Below are positions 34,533-43,530 of a DNA stretch of 64,000 bases, in pieces; the first letter of the stretch is position 1, and every line of letters begins with the position of its first letter. The notes under the pieces were generated by a model that saw nothing but the letters and a program-made list of their open reading frames with translations, was not told the DNA's origin and did not search any database. The position numbers were made by a program, and so were the translations under genes. The stretch lies in the NCBI GenBank assembly GCA_002439165.1, contig DJTE01000039.1:1-64000 (forward strand), given 5' to 3'. The DNA comes from Chryseobacterium indologenes. Lineage in GTDB: Bacteria; Bacteroidota; Bacteroidia; Flavobacteriales; Weeksellaceae.

Positions 34533-34940
34533 ATGAATATTACAGGTAAGCTGGGATGGATTGTATTCATGCTTCTGGCGGTATCTTCCATAAAAGCCCA
34601 GCAGGTAGACTGGGATAAGATCAACAGCAGTACTGTTCTCGGTTTCATTGCCGGGCAGCAGGCAGAGCAGCCCCTTTACGGCTCACAGGTGATCCAGGCA
34701 GGAAACAGCAACAGTGCGGAACTTTCCCTTAATGCCAGAACCCATATTGACGTTCAGCAGCTTGGAGATTACAATACGCTTTTATTCATCAACTCATTTA
34801 CCGAAAAGGAAACAAAAACAGCGGTTACTGCCCGGGGAAATAACAATATTATTGATATTACCGGAAGCAACAGTATTTCAGACGGAATGCAGATTCATGT
34901 AAAAGGCGATAACAGGACTGTTTTCATGAGAAACTATTAA
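34533..34940 (+). CDS. Minor curlin-like protein (CsgB-like candidate)
   Basis: A 135-residue exported protein with a signal peptide ending about residue 22 (IKAQ). It has at most three degenerate curlin half-repeats (QAGNSNSAELSL, QQLGDYNTLLFI, ARGNNNIIDITG). Position between the major subunit and CsgE makes a nucleator (CsgB role) or minor fibre subunit likely. It is 6 bp upstream of the csgE gene, so translation is probably coupled. Confidence 0.7.
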   Translation: MNITGKLGWIVFMLLAVSSIKAQQVDWDKINSSTVLGFIAGQQAEQPLYGSQVIQAGNSNSAELSLNARTHIDVQQLGDYNTLLFINSFTEKETKTAVTARGNNNIIDITGSNSISDGMQIHVKGDNRTVFMRNY

Positions 34941-34946
34941 AACACA

Positions 34947-35681
34947 GTGATGAAACTTTTATACTCCTTAAGTCTGTGCACTTTATTTGTCTTCCTGTCT
35001 GTACAGGGTTACGGGCAGGAAGATAAAAAAGTGAACGCCAAAATTGAAAGCAGTACCCTTGAAAACCAGATCCGCCTGAAAGCGGTTGTTACCAACAACA
35101 CGGCAGTATATAAAGAACTGAATTATCTTTTGGTTTCCATTAAAAAGGGCAGCGGAGGGAATCTCTCCAATAATCAGCAGAGCGGCAAGTTCTCTATCAG
35201 TCCCGGTGAAGTAAAAACACTGTCTGAAATCAATGTCAATCTTGAAAAAAAAGATGCTCTGAAAGCTTTTCTGTATGTAAGGGATGAAGAAACCCAGAAA
35301 CTGATTGCTAAAGACAGTCTAGAACTGAATAATGATCTTTTTAAAAAGAATGCGGCTAAAATAGAGGAAGATGCTGTTTTTGAGCTGAAAGGTCTTACGA
35401 TTGATGAGACAAAAACCAGGGTAGGAAAAGATTTTTATGATTTTTTCTATCTCCAGTACAGTCAGCTTCCAGATAAAAGCAGCGTAGCGGTGACGATTAC
35501 TGAAATGCCTCTCCGCGGAACCAGCGGACAGATCAGTATTCAGATTGATGATAAAGTGATTTACAGCTTTATGACCAATCCCAGTGAAGATTATTTAAAA
35601 GAACAGCTGGCCATCAGCTTAAAATATATCAAAGAGTTTAACGCAAAGAAAAACCTGATCAGAAATGAATTTATCTATTAA
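34947..35681 (+). CDS. csgE: CsgE-like curli chaperone with N-terminal CsgH-like domain
   Basis: A 244-residue periplasmic protein (signal peptide about 1-23). The C-terminal ~98 residues (about 147-244) match CsgE, the adaptor that delivers unfolded curlin to the CsgG pore (LKGLTIDETKTRVGKDFYDF, then DDKVIYSF). E. coli CsgE is only about 129 residues. The extra N-terminal domain (about 28-127), with IKKGSGGNLSNNQQSGKFSI, resembles CsgH, the anti-amyloid curli chaperone of alphaproteobacteria. The protein would thus combine both jobs. The CsgH assignment is by eye. Confidence 0.8.
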   Translation: MMKLLYSLSLCTLFVFLSVQGYGQEDKKVNAKIESSTLENQIRLKAVVTNNTAVYKELNYLLVSIKKGSGGNLSNNQQSGKFSISPGEVKTLSEINVNLEKKDALKAFLYVRDEETQKLIAKDSLELNNDLFKKNAAKIEEDAVFELKGLTIDETKTRVGKDFYDFFYLQYSQLPDKSSVAVTITEMPLRGTSGQISIQIDDKVIYSFMTNPSEDYLKEQLAISLKYIKEFNAKKNLIRNEFIY

Positions 35682-35692
35682 AAACGTCAGTC

Positions 35693-36103
35693 ATGAAAAC
35701 TTTTATCATTATTTTGACCTTTATTGCGGGTATTTTCTCCGGAAAGGCCCAGCAGCTTGTCTATAAGCCCATCAATCCCGCTTTTGGAGGAGATACTTTT
35801 AATTACCAGTGGCTTTTGAGCTCGGCAAATGCGCAGAATCAGTTTGATGAAAAAGAGGATTACCGCAGTTTGCTTGATGACATGGATTCCCTCAACAGCT
35901 TCAGCCAGAGCCTGAACAGACAGGTACTGAGCGAGCTGTCAAGGAAACTGTTTGAAGATCAGTTTGGAGAAGGCAGTATAAAACCCGGAAATTATCTTTT
36001 CGGTTCCCTGTATTTACAGATTACATCTACTGCCCAGGGACTTCTGATCAATATTTTGGATACCAGTACAGGCGATCAGTCCGAGGTCGTAATTCCAAAA
36101 TAA
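35693..36103 (+). CDS. csgF: CsgF-like curli assembly protein
   Basis: A 136-residue exported protein. The signal peptide ends after SGKAQ (about residue 19). The mature start QQLVYKPINPAFGGDTFN and the following LLSSANAQN match the part of CsgF that inserts into the CsgG pore and forms the second constriction. The C-terminal half is beta-rich with EVVIPK at the end. It lies 11 bp after csgE and 24 bp before csgG. Confidence 0.9.
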   Translation: MKTFIIILTFIAGIFSGKAQQLVYKPINPAFGGDTFNYQWLLSSANAQNQFDEKEDYRSLLDDMDSLNSFSQSLNRQVLSELSRKLFEDQFGEGSIKPGNYLFGSLYLQITSTAQGLLINILDTSTGDQSEVVIPK

Positions 36104-36127
36104 CCATAACCAAATACCAGACGTATC

Positions 36128-37492
36128 ATGAGAACTTACACTTACACCAGAATTTTTTTCTGTACGGTCCTGCTATGCTGCATACAGGCGTGCAGCTCGA
36201 TCCTGGGACTTCCTTCCGATCCCGAAAGATCCACTATGGGCGAGGTAACTCCCTCTACTGCGGAACTGAAAAATCTGCCTCTGCCTAAAGAAAAAATTGT
36301 TATCGGCGTGTATAAATTCAGAGACCAGACCGGGCAGTATAAGCCGTCTGAGAATGGAAACAACTGGAGTACAGCCGTTCCACAGGGAACTACCACTATT
36401 CTGATTAAAGCGCTGGAAGACAGCCGTTGGTTTATTCCCATTGAAAGAGAAAATATTTCCAACCTTTTAAACGAAAGGCAGATCATCCGTTCCACCAGAC
36501 AGGAATACCTGAAAGAGACCGATAAAAATAATCAGTCACTTCCTCCGCTTCTATACGCCGGAATTCTTCTTGAAGGCGGCGTAATTTCTTACGACAGCAA
36601 TATTATGACCGGAGGTCTGGGAGCCAGGTACTTCGGCATAGGGGCTTCCACACAGTACCGCCAGGACAGGATTACCATTTACCTGCGGGCTGTTTCTACT
36701 CTTAACGGTGAGATTCTTAAAACTGTTTATACCTCCAAAACTATTCTTTCCACCAGTGTGAACGGAAGCTTTTTCAGATATATTGATACGGAAAGGCTCC
36801 TGGAAGCTGAGGTAGGGCTTACCCAGAATGAACCTGTGCAGCTTGCTGTAACAGAAGCTATCGAAAAGGCGGTGAGATCCCTGATTATTGAAGGAGTCCG
36901 TGATAAAATATGGGGTAAAGCCTCTGAAAACTTAAATGGCTATCAGGCAATGATCAGTGAATATAATAAGGAACAGGAGCAGAATGCCGGAAGAGCAGTC
37001 GGGAATAAATTTCCTGAAAATTACAGACAGAAAGTATCTGTTTTTGCCAATATTGAAGCCCAGAAAATCAAGGATGATTACATCAATCCTAAGATGAATG
37101 CAGGCGGGAAATCAGGGATTAAATATTTTATAAGCCCCAATTTCAATATCGAAACCAGTGCCGGCTATTTCACTCTCGAAAACGAAGGGATCATTAAGAG
37201 AAGTTATTTTGTTCCTGAAGTTAACCTCGAATATATCCTGTTCCCGAAATACAGGCTCAGTCCCTACGTTTACGGAGGATTGGGAGCGATGTTTTCAAAA
37301 TACAAACCTCAGTATAAGGGGCAGCTTGGAGGAGGACTGGAATATATGGTGGGAAATAATACTTCGCTCCGCCTTTCTTCACAGTATGATATCGGTTTTA
37401 AAGACAACTGGGAAGGACTGGTTAACGGAAAAAGAAAAGACCAGGCTCTCCGTTTTGCACTCGGGATCAACTTTTATCTTGGAAACAAATAA
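36128..37492 (+). CDS. csgG: CsgG-like curli secretion channel with C-terminal barrel-like extension
   Basis: A 454-residue outer-membrane lipoprotein (lipobox IQAC, Cys22). Residues ~45-290 match CsgG, the nonameric curlin export channel (KIVIGVYKFRDQTGQYK near the start and the ALEDSRWFIPIERENISNLL block). E. coli CsgG has 277 residues, so about 160 residues are extra. That extension (about 320-454), with YGGLGAMFSKYKPQYKGQLG and a final FALGINFYL, looks like an OmpA/OmpW-type outer-membrane beta-barrel. Each channel subunit may therefore carry its own barrel. Operon position after CsgF fits. Confidence 0.85.
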   Translation: MRTYTYTRIFFCTVLLCCIQACSSILGLPSDPERSTMGEVTPSTAELKNLPLPKEKIVIGVYKFRDQTGQYKPSENGNNWSTAVPQGTTTILIKALEDSRWFIPIERENISNLLNERQIIRSTRQEYLKETDKNNQSLPPLLYAGILLEGGVISYDSNIMTGGLGARYFGIGASTQYRQDRITIYLRAVSTLNGEILKTVYTSKTILSTSVNGSFFRYIDTERLLEAEVGLTQNEPVQLAVTEAIEKAVRSLIIEGVRDKIWGKASENLNGYQAMISEYNKEQEQNAGRAVGNKFPENYRQKVSVFANIEAQKIKDDYINPKMNAGGKSGIKYFISPNFNIETSAGYFTLENEGIIKRSYFVPEVNLEYILFPKYRLSPYVYGGLGAMFSKYKPQYKGQLGGGLEYMVGNNTSLRLSSQYDIGFKDNWEGLVNGKRKDQALRFALGINFYLGNK

Positions 37493-37503
37493 AAACGTGA
37501 ACT

Positions 37504-39015
37504 ATGAAAACTTTAATAAAATTACTCAGCATATTCATCCTTGCTTTTTGTCTGTTTTCATGTAATGAAGACCTTGTAGATCAGGCTCAGACAGGGATAC
37601 TGAAAGGAAAAGTCGTGAAAAGGGGAACCAATGTACCGATTCCCAATGTGAAAATTTTTACGGCACCTACCACGGAAACCGTTTTCAGCGGAACCGACGG
37701 AACATTTTCCATTGCCGCCATGCCGGTAGGAAATTACTCTGTAAAAGCCGAATTGTCCGGTTATCTTACCACTTTTCAGGCCGTAAACATACAAAAACAG
37801 GATCAGGTGGTTACCATTGTTTTTGAGATGGATGATGACACCTCTCTGAACTCACCACCATCGGCACCACAGCTGCTAAGTCCGGTAGACAATGCGGTGA
37901 ACCAGCCTTTAAGCGTCGAACTGACCTGGAGTGCTGTGGATCCTGATTCAACAGATGTACTGAAATATAGTTTGACAGTGAAAAATAATCTGAATACCAA
38001 TGTAGTTCAGATTAATGATCTGACGGCGAATCATTATACGCTTTCAGATCTGAAGTTTGGTGTAAGTTACTTCTGGCAGGTGTCTGTTTCGGACGGCATT
38101 CACCCGCCAGTTTTAAGTACCGTCAGCAAATTCACCACGAATACGGTTCCCGCCAATCGCTACCATTATGTAAAAAAACAGGACGGAAACTTTGTGATCA
38201 TGTCGAGTGACGCGCTGGGAAACAGTTTTCAGTTTACAAGCTCTTCCTATAACAGCTGGAGGCCCCGTAAAAACAATAATGCAGGACTTATCGCCTTTCT
38301 GAGGACAGAAGGAGGAAGTACCCATATTTATACAGCCAATCCGGACGGCTCCAATCCTTTTAAAGTGACTACGGTACCGGCAGCAGGATTTAATAACTAT
38401 GAAATGGATTTTGCCTGGAGTACCAACGGACAGGAAATCATTTACTCCAACTTCAATAAGCTGTACAGGATCAATAAAGACGGCAGCGGCCTGAATCTGG
38501 TATACACAACACCGGACGGAAGTATGATCTCCGAATGTGACTGGAGCTACGACGGAAGCAAAATCGCCCTGAAAACAAATGATTACAGCGGATATAATAC
38601 GAAAATATTTATTATTGATATGACGGGAAATATTCTGAAGACCGTACTGTCCGGAGCTTTGGGAGCTTCCGGCGGTCTGAACTTTTCCGTAGACGGGCAG
38701 ATGCTTGTCTTTACCCGCGACCTTTCCGGATATCAGGACGGCAGCGGTAATTACAGACAGTTGAATTCCGATATCTTTATCTATAACTTCGTTAATGATA
38801 CCGTGTACGATATCTCCTCGGAAAGCGAAAAGCCTCTGGGAACGAATGATCTGGATCCAAGATTTTCGCCTAACAACGCACAGGTGATTTTTATGAACAC
38901 TTCCAATGATAATATTTCGCAGAAAAATATAATGGTTATTGATCTCAGCTCTTCTATGACCGATCTTTCAAGAACGACACTCTTCAGTAACGGTGAAATG
39001 CCGGATTATGAGTAG
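37504..39015 (+). CDS. Lipoprotein with carboxypeptidase-like, Fn3-like and beta-propeller domains
   Basis: A 503-residue lipoprotein (lipobox LFSC, Cys20). Domains in order: a carboxypeptidase-D regulatory-like domain (about 30-110, GILKGKVVKRGTNVPIPNV), an Fn3-like domain (about 120-215, SAPQLLSPVDNAVNQPLSVE), and a TolB-type propeller of PD40 repeats (about 220-500; for example NPDGSNPFKVT, WSYDGSKIA and FSVDGQMLVFTRD). It begins 11 bp after csgG and so is the last gene of the curli operon. The role is unknown; a surface or pore-associated scaffold is possible. Confidence 0.8.
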   Translation: MKTLIKLLSIFILAFCLFSCNEDLVDQAQTGILKGKVVKRGTNVPIPNVKIFTAPTTETVFSGTDGTFSIAAMPVGNYSVKAELSGYLTTFQAVNIQKQDQVVTIVFEMDDDTSLNSPPSAPQLLSPVDNAVNQPLSVELTWSAVDPDSTDVLKYSLTVKNNLNTNVVQINDLTANHYTLSDLKFGVSYFWQVSVSDGIHPPVLSTVSKFTTNTVPANRYHYVKKQDGNFVIMSSDALGNSFQFTSSSYNSWRPRKNNNAGLIAFLRTEGGSTHIYTANPDGSNPFKVTTVPAAGFNNYEMDFAWSTNGQEIIYSNFNKLYRINKDGSGLNLVYTTPDGSMISECDWSYDGSKIALKTNDYSGYNTKIFIIDMTGNILKTVLSGALGASGGLNFSVDGQMLVFTRDLSGYQDGSGNYRQLNSDIFIYNFVNDTVYDISSESEKPLGTNDLDPRFSPNNAQVIFMNTSNDNISQKNIMVIDLSSSMTDLSRTTLFSNGEMPDYE

Positions 39016-39243
39016 GAAAGACAGGTACGGTATTCAGGATTGAAGGAAAGACAGAGGCTGGAAGATGGAAATCAGATAAACATATAAGACATATACGATT
39101 TTAAGTTTAAATTTTTCCCCTAATCTCATGTCTGCCATCTGTCAGTCTCTTATCTTTTCTTATCTGCCGTTCTGAAATTAACCATTCACTTGCAAAGCAA
39201 AATTCATATTTCACATCAATAATTTCCACAGTTCTTTTAAAAG

Positions 39244-39274
39244 AAAAATTCCAAGCCGCAGGTTTGGAATTTTT
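39244..39274 (-). terminator. Terminator after the LuxR gene at 39298
   Basis: AAAAATTCCAA (39244-39254) pairs perfectly with TTGGAATTTTT (39264-39274) around GCCGCAGGT. It lies just beyond the minus-strand LuxR stop codon and opposite the end of the curli operon, so it probably serves both. Confidence 0.75.
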
Positions 39275-39297
39275 CAGTTAATCGAAATAGGTTTTTT

Positions 39298-39945
39298 CTA
39301 ATCAATAATGTGGTTTTCTAAAGCGTATTTTACGATTCCCACAGAATTTTTCACATTCAGTTTTAAAAGAATTCTTTTCCGGTGGGTTTCTACGGTATTA
39401 ATGCTTATAAAGAGTTTTTCAGAAATATCTTTACTGCTCAGTCCGTCGCAGATCAGTTTAAGGATTTCTATTTCGCGGCGGGTAAGGGGGCCTTTGATGA
39501 GGCGGCTGGGCCTGCCTTCACTGCTGATAAAGCTGATCATTCTTTCTTTGGCGTAATCACAGATGTAGATTTCGTTGATAAGCAGTGCATTGATGGATTT
39601 TATGAATTCATCATACCTGCTGTTTTTGTCAAGATAGCTTTTGATGCCTTTGTTGAAAAGCTTCCGGATGTCTATCACTTCATAATCATTGCCGATGACA
39701 ATAATTTTGATCCTGTCATTTTTGTGGGTAATTTCTTCTACAAGCTTGAAAATATCTGTAAGGACCAGCATGTTGGAACTTATAACCAGAATTTCCGGGG
39801 GTTCTTCTTTTAATTGTTCAAATAAAGGTTCATAAGAATTACAAATGTCAATGTTGTTAAAAATCTGGCTTTGTGCCAGCAGTTTTGATAAACTTTCAGT
39901 ATACAGTACCGGTTCATCAAAAATGGTTAATCTTGGTTTCATCAT
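39298..39945 (-). CDS. LuxR-type response regulator with degenerate receiver
   Basis: A 215-residue protein with a receiver-like N-terminal half and a LuxR HTH (about 145-210, GPLTRREIEILKLICDGLSS). In the receiver, the position of the phosphorylated aspartate (PEILVIS) is Ser56, so it cannot be phosphorylated in the standard way. It lies next to the curli operon on the opposite strand, convergent with it. CsgD, the E. coli curli activator, is likewise a LuxR protein with an altered receiver. That makes it the natural candidate activator of the curli promoter at 33491. No histidine kinase gene is nearby. Confidence 0.85.
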   Translation of the reverse strand: MMKPRLTIFDEPVLYTESLSKLLAQSQIFNNIDICNSYEPLFEQLKEEPPEILVISSNMLVLTDIFKLVEEITHKNDRIKIIVIGNDYEVIDIRKLFNKGIKSYLDKNSRYDEFIKSINALLINEIYICDYAKERMISFISSEGRPSRLIKGPLTRREIEILKLICDGLSSKDISEKLFISINTVETHRKRILLKLNVKNSVGIVKYALENHIID

Positions 39946-40561
39946 GGTCAGTTTTGTTTATATAAAAATATAAAAAAAACTTTATATTTTAAATAAAATT
40001 AACAAATAATTGCAAATTTTTATATTAATAATGATTATAAATTGATTTATTTATTGATTTTTCATTAAATAATTCTCTTTTTGTTGATTTTTAAGTGTTG
40101 AAATTAGAGTTATTATGTCATAGAGCTATTGTTTAAAGGTGTTTGAGTGGGTTGGTTTTAAATAATGTTTTATTTAATTAACAGAACCGGGAAATGCAGT
40201 ACCTGAAAACCGACCAGATTGGTAATGAAACAAAACCGACAGGCTTTATGATAAATTTTTTCTTCGGTCTCAATCATTGATTTTTATCTATAATCACCGC
40301 CGGGCGGAGGGAGCAGAGGGGGAACTGGTCACTTCTTTCAGCCGTTTCAGTCATTGTACCGGTAGCTTCATCTGTGTAATCAGTTACAATGACACCGGCT
40401 CCGGAGCAGAAACGGAGGCCGGAGCATAGGACAGGACAGAAATATATCTTCTGGATTATCTTTTATCCGGTCTGTCTCTGATGGCTGTTTAATAAAAAAA
40501 GTATCCGCTGAAATCAAGCAGATACTTTGTATAGGAATAGATAAAAATTATTCAGCAGAAA
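39946..40561. other. 616-bp intergenic region with a GC-richer structured-looking part
   Basis: The first half (39946-40190) is very AT-rich and probably holds the promoter of the LuxR gene. The part at 40290-40440 is visibly richer in G and C, with purine-rich runs and an inverted repeat GTCATTGTA (40350-40358) / TACAATGAC (40385-40393). No credible gene is seen on either strand. It could be a non-coding RNA or a decayed gene; nothing decides between them. Confidence 0.4.
40498..40528 (-). terminator. Terminator after the T9SS protein at 40562
   Basis: AAAGTATC.GCT (40498-40509) pairs with AGC.GATACTTT (40517-40528) with one mismatch. On the minus strand the stem is followed by TTTTTATT. 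Confidence 0.75.
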
Positions 40562-41962
40562 TTACTCCTTTATGAATTTTTTGGTGATGATTTTTTTGTT
40601 TTCGAATATGATTTTGGCCAGGTAGGTCCCCTTTACTAATTCTGAAACATCAGTATGACTGTCTTTTAGGGTTTTTACAGTTTTCCCGTCCATAGAATAG
40701 ATCTCTATTTTATTTACCTTTTCTTTAGACTGATAAACCAGGGTTTGCTTAACAGGATTTTCAAAAGATATATCATCATTCATCTTTTTAGTATCCATTG
40801 CTGACAAGGTTGTATTGCTAAGTAAGTACTTTACAATATATCCGCTTCCGTTTACAATAATAGTATTGTCATTGATAACCATTTCTTCTATGGAATTCAG
40901 ATCCGCAGTGTCTGAATAATAGCTGAAAGCGGAATCTATGGAGCCATTCTGATTAAGTTTTGAAATGAAATATGTAGGAGCAAAATCTCCTTCACCATTT
41001 CCACCAATGTAATAGGATCCGTTTTTTTCAACGATACTTTGAATCCATGCACCTCCACTCATACCGGAATATGCATTTAAATTATAATTGAATGTATTAT
41101 CGGGGCTTCCATCCGGATTTATCCTGAAAATCTCATTGTTTTTGTTTGAATAAACAATCCTGTTATTAATGTCGGTCATTGCCGTACCCACATATCCCAG
41201 GGTATACGTTGTTTGTAAAACGCCATTATTTCCAAAGCTGGCCACAGGCTGTCCGTCCGGATTGAACTTTTGAATGACGGAGCCATTGGTGGCATTGGCA
41301 TTGTTGCTGCTGGTCTTATGGATACAGATTATGTTGTTCTGTTTATCAGTGAGTACGAATGTTCCTACGGGAAAAGCTCCCTGTGTGGAGATGGAGCCAT
41401 TGCTGCCGAAAGTACCGTCAATGCTCCCGTTTGTATTGAGTCTGTATATTTTATGCTCAGTATATGAAGCCATACCGTAAACCAGTATTTTTCCATTCTG
41501 TAAAATAAGTCCAAAGGAACGGGCATCTACATCACTGCCGGTAATGGCGGGAATTATTGAGGACCCGTTTGTACCAAAATCGGAATCTAACTGACCGCCG
41601 GGAAGCAGCCTGGTTATGATGCTTCCATTGTTATTATAACCAAGAATCACCAGTTTTCCATCCGGTTGTATTTTCAATTGATTTTGGAGGGTATAGGGGA
41701 GCTGAAGTACCCCATTGTTCCCAAAAGTTGAATCTAAAACTCCCTGAGAAGTTAGTCTGAATAAAAAAGATTCGGTGCCGTTGGCAACAGTATAGGAGGA
41801 ATAGATTTTGCCGGCGGGATCCTGAGCCATTGTCCAGGTATAATAACTGCCATTGCCGACGTTGTATATTCCATTCGATGCAAAGGTGTTGTCTTTGGAA
41901 ATAATCTGGGCAAAAGCCGCCTGCACTGCAAGAAGCAGTACAAGAAATACATTCTTTCTCAT
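40562..41962 (-). CDS. T9SS-exported delta-60-repeat protein (copy B)
   Basis: A 466-residue exported protein (signal peptide about 1-19, ending AFAQ). The middle is a beta-propeller of delta-60-type repeats marked by DSTFGNNG, DSDFGTNG and DGTFGSNG words with PDGKLV lead-ins. The last ~65 residues form a type A T9SS sorting domain (KIEIYSMDGKTVKTLKD, then KGTYLAKI). It is likely cell-surface or secreted. The next gene upstream is a full-length paralogue in the same order; the two share the opening QIISKDN.FASNGIY. Function unknown. Confidence 0.8.
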   Translation of the reverse strand: MRKNVFLVLLLAVQAAFAQIISKDNTFASNGIYNVGNGSYYTWTMAQDPAGKIYSSYTVANGTESFLFRLTSQGVLDSTFGNNGVLQLPYTLQNQLKIQPDGKLVILGYNNNGSIITRLLPGGQLDSDFGTNGSSIIPAITGSDVDARSFGLILQNGKILVYGMASYTEHKIYRLNTNGSIDGTFGSNGSISTQGAFPVGTFVLTDKQNNIICIHKTSSNNANATNGSVIQKFNPDGQPVASFGNNGVLQTTYTLGYVGTAMTDINNRIVYSNKNNEIFRINPDGSPDNTFNYNLNAYSGMSGGAWIQSIVEKNGSYYIGGNGEGDFAPTYFISKLNQNGSIDSAFSYYSDTADLNSIEEMVINDNTIIVNGSGYIVKYLLSNTTLSAMDTKKMNDDISFENPVKQTLVYQSKEKVNKIEIYSMDGKTVKTLKDSHTDVSELVKGTYLAKIIFENKKIITKKFIKE

Positions 41963-41985
41963 TTTTTTGGTTTTTAATTGTAAAT

Positions 41986-42020
41986 AAAAAGTTTTTGCCG
42001 GCTACCGGCAAAAACTTTTT
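41986..42020 (-). terminator. Terminator between the tandem T9SS paralogues
   Basis: AAAAAGTTTTTGCCGG (41986-42001) is followed by CTA and its exact complement (42005-42020): a perfect 16-bp stem. It ends the transcript of the upstream paralogue. Confidence 0.85.
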
Positions 42021-42035
42021 AACCGGATATGATTA

Positions 42036-43451
42036 TTAATTTTTTATTAGTTTTCTGGTTGTACTATTTCCGTTTTCAAAGCTGACTTTAGCGAGGTAAA
42101 CCCCTTTTGGTAAATCAGAAACAGAGGTATGGGAAGTATTTATCGTTTTTAGGAATGTACCCGTCGGGGAAAATATCTCTATTTTAGCTACTTTATCTTT
42201 GGAAGTATAGATCAGGTCCGGGCCGACAGGGTTTTCAAAAGTGATAGCAGGAAGAGATCTGAACGGAGAACTAACTGCCATTGTTGAAGTGTTGAAAAGG
42301 TATTTTACGATATGATTGTTTCCGTTGGCGATAATATTATTGTCATTAACGATCATATCCCCAATTGATTCTAATTCCTGGCTGGTTTCTACAAAATAAT
42401 GAAATGTGGAATCCATTTGCCCGTTAGGCTTCACTCTTGAAATAAAGAAACTTGGATAGGTTGGGCCATAGTACGTACCTCCGATATAATAATATCCGTT
42501 CTTTTCAGTAATATTCTGAATCATCATAAAAAAAGGAGAAGGATAGGAAGAGTCAAAATTATTGGAAAAGCTGGTATCAAGGGTTCCGTTGGGAGTCATT
42601 TTATAAAGCCTGCTTGTTGTATTGGCATCCAGTTCTGCATAGATAATATTGTTGTAGCTGTCCATTACGGCAGGCTGTGTGGATGCCGGATTAATAGGGT
42701 TTGTTCCGTTATTTCCGGCCTCTGTAATGTATTGTCCGTCAGAAGTATATTTTGTTATTGTTCTTGTGTAGGTGTTATTCAGATTGCTGACTCCAAAGCA
42801 AATGATATTGGACTGACTGTCTGTTTTAATGAGTGTAATTGCTCCCGCGTAATGGATAGAGCCATTGTTTCCAAAAGTAAGGTCAGGAGTTCCGTTTTCA
42901 TTCAGTCTGCATATTCTGTTTGAAGTGGAGTCTGATGGAGTGGCCGTTTCTTGCCCGTATACCAGAATCTTACTGCCTTGAAGAACCAGATTGTAGCCTT
43001 TAAGGCTTAGATCATGATTCATGTTTGCTATTTTTGCAACGCCGTTTACTCCAAAAGTATTGTCCAGCTGTCCATTGGGCAGCATTCTGATAATGGCAGC
43101 AGAATTCGAACTGGAATCAAAAGAATAGAGCAGCAGCTTTCCATCCGGTAATAATTTTAGCTGACTTTCATATGCTCCATACGGGAGCTGAAGTTCACCA
43201 TTATTCCCAAAAGCAGTGTCAGGATTTCCGTTAGCACTTAGCTTTGATACAAAAGTTGTTAAGGGAGTTGCGTTATCCTTATTAAAGGTGTAGTAAATAT
43301 CTCCGTTTGAAGCCTGAATCATTTTAGACCATGCATAATTGCTGGTCATGGAATATATTCCGTTAGATGCGAAACTGTTGTCTTTGGAAATAATCTGGGC
43401 AAAAGCCGTTTGCACTGCAAGAAGCAGTACAGGAAATAGGTTTTTTTTCAT
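42036..43451 (-). CDS. T9SS-exported delta-60-repeat protein (copy A)
   Basis: A 471-residue paralogue of the protein at 40562 with the same plan: signal peptide to AFAQ at about residue 19, delta-60-type propeller repeats (DTAFGNNG, DNTFGVNG, DLTFGNNG) and a type A T9SS sorting domain starting FENPVGPDLIYTSKDKVAKI. The pair arose by tandem duplication and has since diverged, as the two are only about half identical over the propeller (estimate by eye). Each has its own terminator. Confidence 0.8.
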   Translation of the reverse strand: MKKNLFPVLLLAVQTAFAQIISKDNSFASNGIYSMTSNYAWSKMIQASNGDIYYTFNKDNATPLTTFVSKLSANGNPDTAFGNNGELQLPYGAYESQLKLLPDGKLLLYSFDSSSNSAAIIRMLPNGQLDNTFGVNGVAKIANMNHDLSLKGYNLVLQGSKILVYGQETATPSDSTSNRICRLNENGTPDLTFGNNGSIHYAGAITLIKTDSQSNIICFGVSNLNNTYTRTITKYTSDGQYITEAGNNGTNPINPASTQPAVMDSYNNIIYAELDANTTSRLYKMTPNGTLDTSFSNNFDSSYPSPFFMMIQNITEKNGYYYIGGTYYGPTYPSFFISRVKPNGQMDSTFHYFVETSQELESIGDMIVNDNNIIANGNNHIVKYLFNTSTMAVSSPFRSLPAITFENPVGPDLIYTSKDKVAKIEIFSPTGTFLKTINTSHTSVSDLPKGVYLAKVSFENGNSTTRKLIKN

Positions 43452-43492
43452 TGTATTTGAGTTTTCTTTAGTTGGGACAAATGTAAAAAAAA

Positions 43493-43520
43493 AAACCTCA
43501 AGTAAAAAAACTGGAGGTTT
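43493..43520 (-). terminator. Terminator after the RNase G gene
   Basis: AAACCTCAAGT (43493-43503) pairs with ACTGGAGGTTT (43510-43520) with one mismatch, and a long T run follows on the minus strand. It lies 10 bp past the stop codon. Confidence 0.8.
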
Positions 43521-43530
43521 AAATTTTGTT

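Noticed and set aside
41634..42011. 125-residue minus-strand frame overlapping the T9SS protein start
   Set aside because: It overlaps the real start of the 40562-41962 protein in another frame and has no signal peptide or homologous look; it is not a frameshift of the main gene, which is intact.
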